From the NCBI GenBank assembly GCA_965278985.1, contig OZ257131.1, positions 4,898,001-4,962,000 on the forward strand: DNA of 64,000 nucleotides. Reading direction: 5' to 3'. Shown here in pieces: positions 8,994 through 17,584 of this stretch. Positions within the stretch are counted from its first letter, which is position 1, and each line of letters starts with the position of its first letter. The notes beneath the pieces are model-generated. The model was not told the DNA's origin, made no database searches, and saw only the letters and a list, made by a program, of their open reading frames with translations. Source of the DNA: CAISIP01 sp965278985 (GTDB lineage: Bacteria; Pseudomonadota; Gammaproteobacteria; Burkholderiales; Burkholderiaceae_C). The translations under genes and the position numbers were made by a program.

Positions 8994-9878
8994 ATGAATA
9001 TCGCCCCCATCACCACCGCCAACACCTCCGCGGAGACAGCCGTGCCATCGCCCGGCCTCGCCGATCTGCAGGCATTCGTGCGGCAGCACCCACGCCTGCT
9101 GGTGCTCACCGGTGCGGGCTGCAGCACAGCTGCCGGCATTCCCGACTACCGCGACGCCGACGGCGCCTGGAAGCGCAGCGAACCGATGCGTTACCAGCTC
9201 TTTACGGGCGACGACACCGCACGCCGGCGCTACTGGGCACGCAGCATGGTGGGTTGGCGCGCGATGTCGCAGGCCCGCCCCACGGCGGCGCATGCGGCAC
9301 TGGCCCAGCTGGAGGACCAGGGCCGCCTCACGTTGCTGGTCACGCAGAACGTCGACGGCCTGCACCAGCAGGCCGGCAGCCGCCAGGTGGTGGACCTGCA
9401 TGGCCGCATCGACACCGTCTGCTGCCTGCGCTGCGGCGCACGCACACCACGTGCAGAGCTGCAGGAGGCGCTGTTGGCACGCAATCCCGACTGGGCGGCC
9501 TTGCATGCGCATACGGCCCCCGATGGTGATGCCGATCTGGAGCACCAGGATTTCGCGCGCTTCGACGTGCCGGATTGCGCGGTGTGCGGCGGCATGCTCA
9601 AGCCCGACGTCGTGTTCTTCGGCGAGAGCGTGCCGCGCGAGCGTGTGGCTGCCGTGCGCGAGGCGCTCGCGCAGGCAGACGCATTGCTGGTCGCCGGCTC
9701 CTCGCTGATGGTCTATTCGGGTTACCGCTTCGTGGAGGAGGCAGTGGCTGCCGGCAAGCCCGTGGCGGCCGTGAACCTGGGCCGCACGCGGGCCGATGCC
9801 GTGCTCACGCTGAAGCTCGCGTGCGAGGTGGGCGACGCGCTGGCCACGCTGGTCGCCCGCCTTCCGCAGCGGGGGTAG
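8994..9878 (+). CDS. Sir2-family NAD-dependent protein deacylase (sirtuin)
   Basis: 294 aa. The NAD-binding motif VLTGAGCSTAAGIPDYRD is near residue 36. TQNVDGLHQQAG with catalytic His in LHGRID follows near 120-140. Four zinc cysteines are arranged as CLRCG near 145 and CAVCGG near 200, and FFGESVP and GSSLMVYSG follow. The order and the GAGCS variant resemble class II (SIRT4-like) sirtuins. The enzyme removes acyl groups from lysines using NAD. The ATG at 8994 is the first one in frame with homology. Confidence 0.92.
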   Translation: MNIAPITTANTSAETAVPSPGLADLQAFVRQHPRLLVLTGAGCSTAAGIPDYRDADGAWKRSEPMRYQLFTGDDTARRRYWARSMVGWRAMSQARPTAAHAALAQLEDQGRLTLLVTQNVDGLHQQAGSRQVVDLHGRIDTVCCLRCGARTPRAELQEALLARNPDWAALHAHTAPDGDADLEHQDFARFDVPDCAVCGGMLKPDVVFFGESVPRERVAAVREALAQADALLVAGSSLMVYSGYRFVEEAVAAGKPVAAVNLGRTRADAVLTLKLACEVGDALATLVARLPQRG

Positions 9879-9974
9879 CAGCCCCTCGCGCGGCCTGGTC
9901 GCGTGCTGCCCAGCCCTGGCGGGGCACCCCCACCCACCAGGTTGCCACGACGATAAGGCCGCCCCTGCACTCTC

Positions 9975-10883
9975 TCACGCGGCCTCGGACTCCGCCGCCA
10001 CCTGCCCGAAGCGCCCAGCGCGGAAATCCTCGAAGGCCTGCTGGATCTCCGCCTCCGTGTTCATCACAAAGGGACCGTAACCGACGATGGGCTCGTCGAT
10101 GGGCTCCCCCGCCAGCCACAGCAGCGTCGCATCGTTGTTGGCCTCGATCTCCACCTGCGTGCCCGCGCGGTCGAAATGCACCAGCTGGCCTTCGCGCGCC
10201 ACCGTCTCGCCGTTGACCTGCACCGTGCCCCGCAGCACCACCAGCGCCAGCGTGTGGCCGGGCGTGGCGCTGAAGCGCGCGCTGCGGCCCTGCGCCAGGC
10301 GGATGTCCCAGACGTCGATGGGCGTGAAGGTGCGTGCCGGGCCGCGGCCTTGTGCACTGCCCTTGCCGTCCTCACCACCGCCGAAGGCACCCGCGATCAC
10401 CCGCACGCGCCCTGCGCCCCCGGGCAGTTCCACCACCGGGATCTGCGCATCCAGCAGCGTCTGGTAACCCGGCGCGGCCATCTTGTCCTTCGCCGGCAGG
10501 TTCACCCACAGCTGCACCATCTCGATGCTGCCGCCCTGCTCCGTGAAGGCCTGCGAGTGGAACTCCTCATGCACGATGCCACCGGCCGCCGTCATCCACT
10601 GCACGTCGCCGGGGCCGATGGTGCCGCCCGCGCCCGTGGAGTCGCGGTGCGCCACCTCGCCCTGGTAGACGATGGTCACGGTCTCGAAGCCGCGGTGCGG
10701 GTGCGTGCCCACGCCCCGCGGCTTGGTCGCCGGCGGGAAGTGCGTGGGCGCCGCGTGGTCCAGCAGCAGGAAAGGGCTCAGATGCCGGCCCAGCCCGTCG
10801 TAACCGAACAGCGAGCGGACAGGAAAACCGTTGCCCACCCAGTGCGGACGGGGGGCGCTGTAGACACCGAGGATCTTCTTCAT
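9975..10883 (-). CDS. pirin-family protein
   Basis: 302 aa bicupin. The N-terminal half has the pirin metal site GVGTHPHRGFETVTIVYQGE (His residues near 60) and HEEFHSQAF further on, and the C-terminal half has VVLRGTVQVNGE and a GYGPFVMNTEAEI-like end that is diagnostic of pirins. Pirins bind Fe and include quercetin dioxygenases and transcription cofactors; the activity here is undetermined. It is divergent from a LysR gene, the usual arrangement for a pirin under LysR control in this bacterial group. Confidence 0.9.
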   Translation of the reverse strand: MKKILGVYSAPRPHWVGNGFPVRSLFGYDGLGRHLSPFLLLDHAAPTHFPPATKPRGVGTHPHRGFETVTIVYQGEVAHRDSTGAGGTIGPGDVQWMTAAGGIVHEEFHSQAFTEQGGSIEMVQLWVNLPAKDKMAAPGYQTLLDAQIPVVELPGGAGRVRVIAGAFGGGEDGKGSAQGRGPARTFTPIDVWDIRLAQGRSARFSATPGHTLALVVLRGTVQVNGETVAREGQLVHFDRAGTQVEIEANNDATLLWLAGEPIDEPIVGYGPFVMNTEAEIQQAFEDFRAGRFGQVAAESEAA

Positions 10884-10952
10884 GGCAATTCCTTTGGCCG
10901 TGCCGCGACCATGTGCGCGGCATGCTCCAAGAATATGGGCGCAACGATAGGC

Positions 10953-10972
10953 TGAAAAGAGGTCGCTTTTCA
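10953..10972. promoter_or_regulatory. candidate operator between the pirin and LysR genes
   Basis: Perfect 7-bp inverted repeat TGAAAAG, six bases, CTTTTCA, located 26 bp upstream of the LysR start and 70 bp upstream of the pirin start. It is AT-rich compared with its surroundings. Suitable as a LysR recognition site. Confidence 0.45.
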
Positions 10973-10997
10973 CCCACAGCGTTTCATAATCAGAACG

Positions 10998-11909
10998 ATG
11001 CGGGACCTCAACGACCTTTATTACTTCGTCCAGGTCGTGAACCACGGCGGCTTCGCGCCAGCGGGCCGAGCGCTGGGCGTTCCCAAATCCAAGCTCAGCC
11101 GGCGCATCGCGCTGCTGGAGGAGCGCATCGGCGCGCGCCTGATCCAGCGTTCCAGCCGACACTTCGCCGTCACCGAGGCCGGCCAGGACTACCACCGCCA
11201 CTGCAAGGCCATGCTGGTGGAGGCCGACGCCGCCGACGAGGCCATCGCGCTGTCCCGCTCCGAGCCCTGCGGCATCGTGCGCATGACCTGCCCCGTGGCC
11301 TTGCTGGACATGCATGTGGGCGACATGGTGGCCGAATTCCTGGCCGCGCACCCGCGGGTCGAGATCCACCTGGAAGACACCAATCGCCGCGTGGACGTGG
11401 TGGGCGAGGGCATCGACATCGCGCTGCGCGTGCGTCCGCTGCCCATCGAGGACAGCGACCTCGTTCTGAGGGTGCTGGCCGAGCGGGGCCAGTGCCTGGT
11501 GGCCGCGCCCTCCCTGCTGGCGGGCCGCGGCATGCCGCGCATCCCCGCCGACCTTGCCGGCATTCCCAGCCTGGCCCTCGGCCTGCCGCAGAACGAACAC
11601 ATCTGGCACCTGCTGGGGCCCGATGGTGCGCGCGCCGACATCCCGTTCCAGCCGCGCCTGGTCACGCGCGGCATGGGCGCGCTGCGCGCCGCAGCGCTGG
11701 CGGGCGTCGGTGTGGTGCAGTTGCCGACGCTGCTGGTGCGCGAGCCCATCGCGCAGGGGCGGCTGCTGCACGTGATCCCCGGCTGGGCACCACGCCGTGA
11801 GGTCGTGCACGCCGTGCTTGCGTCCCGGCGGGGGCAACTGCCGGCGGTGCGGGGGTTGCTCGATCACCTGGTGCAGCGCTTCGCCCCGCTGCTGGACGAT
11901 CCACCCTGA
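10998..11909 (+). CDS. LysR-family transcriptional regulator
   Basis: 303 aa. The winged HTH (DLYYFVQVVNHGGFAPAGRA then PKSKLSRRIALLEERIG) fills residues 5-65, and a CrgA/DsdC-type effector domain follows from about 90 (RMTCPVALLDMHVGDMVAEF, VDVVGEGIDIALRV). It is divergent from the pirin gene and probably regulates it; related LysR proteins next to pirin respond to quinone or chlorinated aromatic stress, which is only a suggestion here. Confidence 0.88.
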   Translation: MRDLNDLYYFVQVVNHGGFAPAGRALGVPKSKLSRRIALLEERIGARLIQRSSRHFAVTEAGQDYHRHCKAMLVEADAADEAIALSRSEPCGIVRMTCPVALLDMHVGDMVAEFLAAHPRVEIHLEDTNRRVDVVGEGIDIALRVRPLPIEDSDLVLRVLAERGQCLVAAPSLLAGRGMPRIPADLAGIPSLALGLPQNEHIWHLLGPDGARADIPFQPRLVTRGMGALRAAALAGVGVVQLPTLLVREPIAQGRLLHVIPGWAPRREVVHAVLASRRGQLPAVRGLLDHLVQRFAPLLDDPP

Positions 11910-12509
11910 TCAGGGCGCCAGCCGCCCCACCACCCGCAGCGTGCCCTCTGCCGAGCTTCGCACCACGATCCCTTCGCCCGAGGCGGGAAACACCTGCGTC
12001 AGTGCCGTGATGTTGACCTGGTGGGTGACCACGACCAGCACGCCGGGGCCGCGCCATGCGGCCAGCCGGGCGCGTGCAGCGTCCGTCTGCTGGCGCGCCT
12101 GCGCGTCGCCTTCGTTGAAGAAGGAGTTGAATGCGGGTGCGTCCTGCGCCATGCCTGGAAACGCCAGTTCGGCGGTATCGCGGGTACGGCACCACTGGCT
12201 GGTGAGCACTGCACCCACGGCCACGCCACGTGCGCGAAAACGCGCACCCAGCGCGCGGGCCTGCGCACGGCCGGCCTCGCTCAGGTTGCGCTGGGTCGCG
12301 CAGTCGCCGAGCTGGAAACCTTGCGGATCACCCGTGCCGGGCGCATCGGCATGGCGGAACAACACGACGCCATCGGCCCCCAGCGCGGCCCAGCTGGCAC
12401 CGTCCTGTGCCCACGCGGGCAGCGGCGCGGCCACGATGCCGGCCAGGCCCAGGAGCAGCAGATGCCGCCTGTACACGAACTGCCTGCAGGTGGTTTCGGA
12501 GATGGGCAC
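11910..12509 (-). CDS. secreted histidine-phosphatase-superfamily protein
   Basis: About 199 aa from a GTG at 12509, chosen because GAGGAG lies at a good distance upstream and a signal peptide (RRHLLLLGLAGIVAAPLPAWA) begins shortly after. The phosphatase signature is the variant VVLFRHADAPGTG (usually RHGE) near residue 50. Later motifs are RAQARALGARF, LTSQWCRTRDTAELAF and VVVTHQVNITALTQ with the second catalytic His. Export to the periplasm is expected; the substrate is unknown. It is divergent from the GNAT gene, and its stop abuts the LysR stop. Confidence 0.8.
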   Translation of the reverse strand: MPISETTCRQFVYRRHLLLLGLAGIVAAPLPAWAQDGASWAALGADGVVLFRHADAPGTGDPQGFQLGDCATQRNLSEAGRAQARALGARFRARGVAVGAVLTSQWCRTRDTAELAFPGMAQDAPAFNSFFNEGDAQARQQTDAARARLAAWRGPGVLVVVTHQVNITALTQVFPASGEGIVVRSSAEGTLRVVGRLAP

Positions 12510-12594
12510 GGTGGGGCTCCTCGGTCGGAGCAGGGATTGTGCCGTCGCAGGCGCCACAATCCGTGCCCAGCCATTTCCTCGTTTTTCTCCAAGC

Positions 12595-13062
12595 ATGATC
12601 GAACTTCGACTAGACGACCTGCGCGGCCCCGAGATCCGCGCACTGCTCGAAGAGCACCTGCGCAACATGCGCGCCATCTCGCCGCCCGAGAGCGTGCATG
12701 CATTGGACCTGGAGGGCCTGCGCAAACCGGAGATCCGGTTCTGGACCGCCTGGTCGGGCGCGGACCTGCTGGGCTGCGGCGCGCTGAAGCAGCTGGACGC
12801 CACCCACGCGGAACTCAAGTCCATGCGCACGGCCGACGCCCACCGCCGCAAGGGTGTAGCGCGTGCCGTGCTGCTGCACCTGATGACCGATGCGCGTGCA
12901 CAAGGCATCACGCGCCTCAGCCTGGAGACGGGCACGGAGCCTCCGTTCCTCCCAGCCCGGCAGCTGTACGCGGCGCACGGCTTCGTGGAGTGCCCACCCT
13001 TCGCGGACTACCGGCTGGACCCGAACAGCGTCTTCATGACCTGCACGCTGTCGCCGGCCTGA
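12595..13062 (+). CDS. GNAT-family N-acetyltransferase
   Basis: 155 aa. The acetyl-CoA-binding motif A is MRTADAHRRKGVARAVLLHL near residue 80, followed by LETGTEPPFLPARQLYAAHGF, which resembles small-molecule and protein acetyltransferases of the YsnE/PaiA group. The start ATG follows a pyrimidine-rich leader. The next gene begins within about 10 bases of its stop, so the two are probably cotranscribed. The acceptor is not predictable. Confidence 0.85.
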   Translation: MIELRLDDLRGPEIRALLEEHLRNMRAISPPESVHALDLEGLRKPEIRFWTAWSGADLLGCGALKQLDATHAELKSMRTADAHRRKGVARAVLLHLMTDARAQGITRLSLETGTEPPFLPARQLYAAHGFVECPPFADYRLDPNSVFMTCTLSPA

Positions 13063-13070
13063 ACTTGCCC

Positions 13071-13652
13071 GTGGCCGCCGTCGACACCCTGCTGGCCGAG
13101 GTGCGTGCATGCATGGTGTGTGCACCGCATCTTCCGCACGCCCCGCGCCCCGTGGTGCAGTTGCATCCCTCCGCGCGCATCCTGCTGGCGGCGCAGGCGC
13201 CGGGGCGCAAGGTCCACGAGACCGGCCTGCCCTTCAACGACGCCAGCGGCGACCGCCTGCGCCGCTGGCTGGGCGTCGAACGCGAGGCCTTCTACGACCC
13301 GCGGCAGTTCGCGATCGTGCCGATGGGCCTGTGTTACCCGGGCAAGGGAAAGTCGGGTGACCTGCCGCCGCGCACCGAATGTGCGCCGCGCTGGCGCGTA
13401 CCACTGCTGCAATCGCTCAAGCGCTTGCGCCTCACGCTGGTGATCGGCCAGTACGCGCTGGCCTGGCATCTGCCGCAGGAGCGCGACGGCCTCACGGGCG
13501 CCGTGCAGAACTGGCGCACGTATTGGCCGGCCGTCGTGCCACTGCCGCACCCTAGCCCGCTCAACAACGGCTGGCTGGTGCGCAACGCGTGGTTCGAAGA
13601 AGAACTGGTGCCGGAGCTGCGCACCCGTGTGGCAGAGGTGCTACGGGCTTGA
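13071..13652 (+). CDS. uracil-DNA glycosylase superfamily protein
   Basis: About 193 aa from GTG 13071; TTG 13065 is an alternative. The first UDG motif is AAQAPGRKVHETGLPFNDAS (GxxPG type) near residue 45, and the C-terminal motif HPSPLNNGW near 165 carries the catalytic-loop His. Four cysteines (ACMVC near residue 13, LCYPG near 90, TECAPRW near 105) sit where family 4 and 5 enzymes hold a [4Fe-4S] cluster. Likely base-excision repair of deaminated bases. It lies immediately downstream of the GNAT gene. Confidence 0.8.
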   Translation: MAAVDTLLAEVRACMVCAPHLPHAPRPVVQLHPSARILLAAQAPGRKVHETGLPFNDASGDRLRRWLGVEREAFYDPRQFAIVPMGLCYPGKGKSGDLPPRTECAPRWRVPLLQSLKRLRLTLVIGQYALAWHLPQERDGLTGAVQNWRTYWPAVVPLPHPSPLNNGWLVRNAWFEEELVPELRTRVAEVLRA

Positions 13653-13703
13653 GGCCCCGTAGTCGATCTTCCGGTTCGCCTGACGCCAGCCAGCCCCGGC
13701 AGG

Positions 13704-14120
13704 TCAGCGCATGGTTTCCACCACCGTCGCACGCCCGTCCGTGGTCGTGCGCAGGGTCGAACCACGCATGGCGCTCTGGCGGCCAGGCTCGGCCACCACG
13801 GTGGCGCGGCCGTCCTCATTGCTGATGGCGGCGCCGGCTTCCGGCGCGTTGCGTGCGTTGTCGAGTCGCTGGCCCGCTTCGCGGATACAGGCGTCGCGCT
13901 GGGGCGCCGGGAAGCCGGCCGTGTTGCAGACGGCGATGTCGAGTTCGTACTGCTGCTGTGCACGTTCGGCCGTGCCCGGCGCGGCGGATTGGGCCTCGGC
14001 GTCGGGGGCCATCGTGGCATACGCCACCAGCGCCGTCACACAGATCGCCGCGATGCGCATGCGCATGCCGCGGTTCCATTGGGGCAGCTGAGAGTGCGGT
14101 TGGGAATAGCGGATGTCCAT
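13704..14120 (-). CDS. exported hypothetical protein
   Basis: 138 aa from the ATG at 14120, which has GGGAG nine bases upstream. A long n-region is followed by a signal peptide (RIAAICVTALVAYATMAPDA, cleavage near AEAQS). The mature part is hydrophilic, with two cysteines (DIAVCNTAGF, RDACIREAG) that could form a disulfide, and two DGRATVV repeats near the C-terminus. No family is recognised. An internal ATG at residue 20 would give a more usual signal length. Confidence 0.7.
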   Translation of the reverse strand: MDIRYSQPHSQLPQWNRGMRMRIAAICVTALVAYATMAPDAEAQSAAPGTAERAQQQYELDIAVCNTAGFPAPQRDACIREAGQRLDNARNAPEAGAAISNEDGRATVVAEPGRQSAMRGSTLRTTTDGRATVVETMR

Positions 14121-14328
14121 GGTGATCTCCCGCGTGGTGATGTTGATGCCATCGTGCGCCCGCTGGCGCGCGTGCGAAATCCCCATCGGGCGCGTGAGCG
14201 CGTAGGTACAGACGCCATGGGCCTGTCGCCCGGTGTTGCGGAGTTGCAGAATGTCGAGAGCGCGGTCACCCCACCGTCGTGTTCCGCACGCACTCCCCGC
14301 GCAACCCACCATTTTTTCGAGGTCCACC

Positions 14329-14973
14329 ATGTCCCTGCTCCGCGTCTGCAGCTTCAGCATCTCGCTCGACGGTTTTGGCGCCGGTCCCCGGCAAAGCCTG
14401 CAATACCCGATGGGCGTGGGGGGAATGCCCCTGCACCGCTGGGCCATGGGCACGCGCAGCTTCCACCGCATGCACGGCGGGGACGGTGGCGACACGGGCG
14501 TGGACGACGACTTCATCCAGCGGGGCTTCGCGAACATCGGCGCCTGGATCCTGGGCCGCAACATGTTCGGCCCCGTGCGCGGCCCCTGGCCCGACGACAC
14601 GTGGAAAGGCTGGTGGGGCGACGAGCCGCCCTACCACTGCGAGGTCTTCGTGCTCACGCACCATGCGCGGGAACCGCTGGTGATGCAGGGCGGCACCACC
14701 TTCCACTTCGTCACCGGTGGCATCCACGAGGCACTGCAGCGCGCGCGTGCCGCGGCCGGTGGCAAGGACGTGCGCCTGGGTGGCGGCGCGGCCACCGTGC
14801 GCGCCTACCTGCAGGCGGGGTTGGTGGACGAGATGCACCTCGCCTTCGCGCCGGTGCTGCTGGGTCAGGGCGAATCGCTGCTTGCGGGCCTGGACCTGCC
14901 GTCGCTGGGTTTCACGGTGGCCGAGCACGTGCCAACGGCCCAGGCCACCCACGTGGTGCTGCGCAAAGGCTGA
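14329..14973 (+). CDS. dihydrofolate-reductase-fold (RibD C-terminal-like) protein
   Basis: 214 aa. The sequence shows the YyaP/YwjB-type pattern of small DHFR-like reductases: VCSFSISLDGFGAGPRQS at the start, GAWILGRNMFGPVRGPW near 75, EVFVLTHHAR near 105, FHFVTGGIHEALQRARAAAG near 125, DVRLGGGAATVRAYLQAGLV near 145 and PVLLGQGESLLAG near 175. The fold binds NADPH. Members are annotated as deaminase/reductase domain proteins without a proven substrate. Confidence 0.85.
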   Translation: MSLLRVCSFSISLDGFGAGPRQSLQYPMGVGGMPLHRWAMGTRSFHRMHGGDGGDTGVDDDFIQRGFANIGAWILGRNMFGPVRGPWPDDTWKGWWGDEPPYHCEVFVLTHHAREPLVMQGGTTFHFVTGGIHEALQRARAAAGGKDVRLGGGAATVRAYLQAGLVDEMHLAFAPVLLGQGESLLAGLDLPSLGFTVAEHVPTAQATHVVLRKG

Positions 14974-15131
14974 GGACTTTGGGGGGCGCCGCGCCGCGAC
15001 GCCCTGCGCCGCGGGCCCCACCTGGCGAGGCGGTGCCTTGTGGCGCAGCGCAATGCAGCCTTGCAGGCTGTGGGCTGGTCAGAGAGGGCCCGGTGTTCCG
15101 ACAATGCCCGTCCACGCATTCAGGAGACACC

Positions 15132-15191
15132 ATGCAGTTGGTCCGCGCCTTTTCAGCTCCCCCGGGCGTCGTTGCGGGTGCCGCGCGATGA
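15132..15191 (+). CDS. putative 19-codon leader ORF coupled to the hydrolase gene
   Basis: ATG at 15132 has an AGGAG site six bases upstream, better than that of the following gene. The frame encodes MQLVRAFSAPPGVVAGAAR and its TGA (15189-15191) overlaps the hydrolase ATG (15188) in an ATGA. This geometry allows translational coupling. No attenuator hairpin or amino-acid run was seen. It may be an unused fragment. Confidence 0.35.
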   Translation: MQLVRAFSAPPGVVAGAAR

Positions 15192-16018
15192 GCGGCCAAC
15201 ACGTCGATGCCGAGGCGCAGGCCGCCCTGGGTCCCGGTGCCCATGCGGTGCTGCCGGGCGTGCGCCTGTGGTACACCGACACGGGAGGCGACGGCGTGCC
15301 GCTGGTGCTGCTGCATGCCAACACCGGCACTGTGGCCGCGTGGCGCTACCAGGTGCCGGCCTTTGCCGCGGCCGGCTACCGCGTGGTCGCGCTGGACCGC
15401 CGCGGCTGGGGCCGCAGCATGGCCGACCCCACGACCGGTCCGCAACCGGGTTCCGTGGCGGAGGACCTGGAGGCGCTGGTCACCCATCTGCATCTGCCGC
15501 GCTTCCACCTGCTGGGCATCGCCGGTGGCGGATTCGTGGCGCTGGACTATGCGTCCTGGCAGCCCGCCCGGTTGCGCAGCCTGCTGGTCTGTGCCAGCAA
15601 CGGCCAGTTCAAGGAGCCGGAGATGGCGGCCTTCTCGCAGCGCATCGACGCGCCCGGCATGGGCGAGCCCGAGCGGCGCGTCTACCGCGAGGTGGGCGTG
15701 GCCTACCGCGCGGCCGACCCCGAGGGCCTGGCGCGTTTCGTCGCCATGGAGCATGCGGCGAAGCAGCCAGATGCGCCCGCGCAGCCCATGCGCACGCCGA
15801 ACACCTTCGCCAAGATCGCCACCATCACGCTGCCCACGCTGCTCATGACGGGTGGCGCCGACATGCTCGCGCCGCCCGCGCTGATGCGTGCCTGGGGGCG
15901 GCACATTGCGCACGCGCAGTATGTGCACGTGCCCGACGCGGGGCACTCGATCAACTGGGAGCAGCCCGAGGTCTTCAACGACCTGGTGCTGCGTTTCCTG
16001 CGAGACCAGCCGCAATGA
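15188..16018 (+). CDS. alpha/beta-hydrolase-fold protein lacking the nucleophile serine
   Basis: 276 aa with complete fold landmarks: LVLLHANTG near residue 40, VVALDRRGWGRS near 67, a nucleophile elbow at 108-116, TGGADMLAPP with the acid residue, and PDAGHSINWEQP with the catalytic His. The elbow reads G-I-A-G-G (110-114) in place of G-H-S-M-G, so the nucleophile position 112 is Ala. A classical esterase mechanism is therefore unlikely; a lyase, cofactor-free oxygenase or non-catalytic role is possible. It overlaps or abuts a TctC-type binding protein gene, so it probably acts on a transported carboxylate. Confidence 0.85.
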   Translation: MSGQHVDAEAQAALGPGAHAVLPGVRLWYTDTGGDGVPLVLLHANTGTVAAWRYQVPAFAAAGYRVVALDRRGWGRSMADPTTGPQPGSVAEDLEALVTHLHLPRFHLLGIAGGGFVALDYASWQPARLRSLLVCASNGQFKEPEMAAFSQRIDAPGMGEPERRVYREVGVAYRAADPEGLARFVAMEHAAKQPDAPAQPMRTPNTFAKIATITLPTLLMTGGADMLAPPALMRAWGRHIAHAQYVHVPDAGHSINWEQPEVFNDLVLRFLRDQPQ

Positions 16019-16041
16019 ATGCCCTGACGGAGACCACCACC

Positions 16042-17025
16042 ATGCACCCTACGCTCCACCGCCGCAGCCTGCTGCGCTACGGCACACTGGCCGCGCTGGC
16101 CCTGCCGGGCGGCGCCGCGCTCGCCCAGCCCGCCACCGTCACGCGGCTGGTCGTGCCCTTCACGCCCGGCGCGTCCAACGACATCATCGGCCGCCTGGTG
16201 GCCGAGGCCATGGCGCAGCGCAGCGGGCACACCTGGATCGTGGAGAACCGGCCCGGTGCGGGATCGCAGCTGGGCACCGACTACATCGCCAAGTCGCCTC
16301 CGGATGGTACGCGCCTGCTGCTGGGCGCCACGGCGGGCCTGGGCATCCTGCCGGCCATCCAGCCCACCATCCCGTATTCCGCGGAGCGCGACTTCAGCTA
16401 CCTGGCGCGCGTGGGCAGCAGCCCCTTCGCGCTGGTGGTGCATCCGCAGGTGGCGGCGAAGAGTTTCAACGAATTCGTGGCGCTGGCCAAGGCCCGGCCC
16501 GGTACCGTGCGCATCGGCACGGCGGGCGTGGGCTCACTGGACTACATGGGCGCTTCGCTGATGCAGGCGGTGCTGGGCCTGCGTTTCAACATCATTCCCT
16601 ACAAGGGCATGGCCCCTGTGCTCACCGACCTGCGGGGCGGGCATATCGACGCGGCCATCGTCAGCCCCGCCACCATCGGCCCGATGGTGGCCGAAGGCAA
16701 GGTGCGTGCGCTGGCGGTGCTGGATGCGCGGCGCAGCAGCGTGCTGCCCGACGTACCCTCGTCGGCGGACCTCGGGCAGCCCACGCTGCTGGTGGGCAAC
16801 TGGTGGGGCATCGTGGGCCCGGCGAAGCTGCCACCGGCGGTGGCCGAGGCCCTGCGGCGCGACCTGCAGGCGGTGTTGGCCGACCCCGCGTTCCGCAAGT
16901 CCGTCGAGGACAAGGGCTTCGACATGGCGCCCCTGGTGGGCGAGGCCTTTGCGGACTTCGTCGCGGCCGACCTGCGGCGCTGGAAGGACGTGGCGCAGCA
17001 GGCCAAGATCACGCTGGCCGAATAG
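16042..17025 (+). CDS. Bug/TctC-family periplasmic solute-binding protein
   Basis: 327 aa. A signal peptide (RRSLLRYGTLAALALPGGAALA) precedes the mature domain, which has the family pattern RLVVPFTPGASNDIIGR, IVENRPGAGSQLGTDYIAKS, and later IPYKGMAPVLTDLRGGHIDA. ATG 16042 has GGAG nine bases upstream; ATG 16015, which overlaps the preceding stop, is an alternative. Bug proteins bind carboxylates or aromatic acids in the periplasm. No TctA/TctB membrane partners are in the window, so it is an orphan receptor, as is common in Burkholderiales. Confidence 0.92.
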   Translation: MHPTLHRRSLLRYGTLAALALPGGAALAQPATVTRLVVPFTPGASNDIIGRLVAEAMAQRSGHTWIVENRPGAGSQLGTDYIAKSPPDGTRLLLGATAGLGILPAIQPTIPYSAERDFSYLARVGSSPFALVVHPQVAAKSFNEFVALAKARPGTVRIGTAGVGSLDYMGASLMQAVLGLRFNIIPYKGMAPVLTDLRGGHIDAAIVSPATIGPMVAEGKVRALAVLDARRSSVLPDVPSSADLGQPTLLVGNWWGIVGPAKLPPAVAEALRRDLQAVLADPAFRKSVEDKGFDMAPLVGEAFADFVAADLRRWKDVAQQAKITLAE

Positions 17026-17050
17026 AGCCCCGCGCGGCACCGCGCGGGCT
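17026..17050. terminator. possible terminator hairpin between convergent genes
   Basis: AGCCCCGCGCGG, three bases, then CGCGCGGGCT form a GC-rich stem with one bulged C directly after the TctC-type stop codon and 20 bases from the convergent msrA stop. There is no T tract. Confidence 0.4.
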
Positions 17051-17070
17051 ATGCGCGGGGTCTGTGGCGC

Positions 17071-17580
17071 TCAGGCCGTGGCGCGCGCCGGCAGCACCCA
17101 GTTCGCGCGCGGGTAGTGGCAGGTGTAGCCGTTGGGGTAGCGCTCCAGGTAGTCCTGGTGCTCCGGCTCGGCTTCCCAGAAATCACCCACCGGTTCCACC
17201 TCGGTCACCACCTTGCCGGGCCAGATGCCCGAGGCGTCCACGTCGGCGATGGTGTTCAGCGCTTGCTGCTTCTGCGCATCGCTCACGTAGTAAATGGCCG
17301 AGCGGTACGACGCGCCCCGGTCATTGCCCTGGCGATCCTTGGTGGTCGGGTCGTGGATCTGGAAGAAGAACTCCAGCAGCTTGCGGTAGCTGATCACCGT
17401 GGGGTCGAAGTTGATCTCGATGCCCTCGGCATGCCGGCCGTGGTTGCGGTAGGTGGCGTTGGGCACCTCGCCGCCGGTGTAGCCCACACGCGTGGACAGC
17501 ACGCCCGGCATCTTGCGGATCAGGTCCTGCATGCCCCAGAAACATCCCCCGGCCAGAACGGCGCGTTCGTGTGCAGCCAT
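17071..17580 (-). CDS. msrA: peptide-methionine (S)-S-oxide reductase
   Basis: 169 aa. The catalytic motif is AGGCFWGMQDLIRKMPGV near residue 10, with Cys13 as nucleophile, followed by VGYTGGEVPNATYRNHGRHAE and GNDRGASYRSAIYY. Reduces the S-epimer of methionine sulfoxide in free or protein-bound methionine. It lies four bases after msrB on the same strand, so the two stereospecific repair enzymes are made from one message. Confidence 0.95.
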   Translation of the reverse strand: MAAHERAVLAGGCFWGMQDLIRKMPGVLSTRVGYTGGEVPNATYRNHGRHAEGIEINFDPTVISYRKLLEFFFQIHDPTTKDRQGNDRGASYRSAIYYVSDAQKQQALNTIADVDASGIWPGKVVTEVEPVGDFWEAEPEHQDYLERYPNGYTCHYPRANWVLPARATA

Positions 17581-17584
17581 GGTG

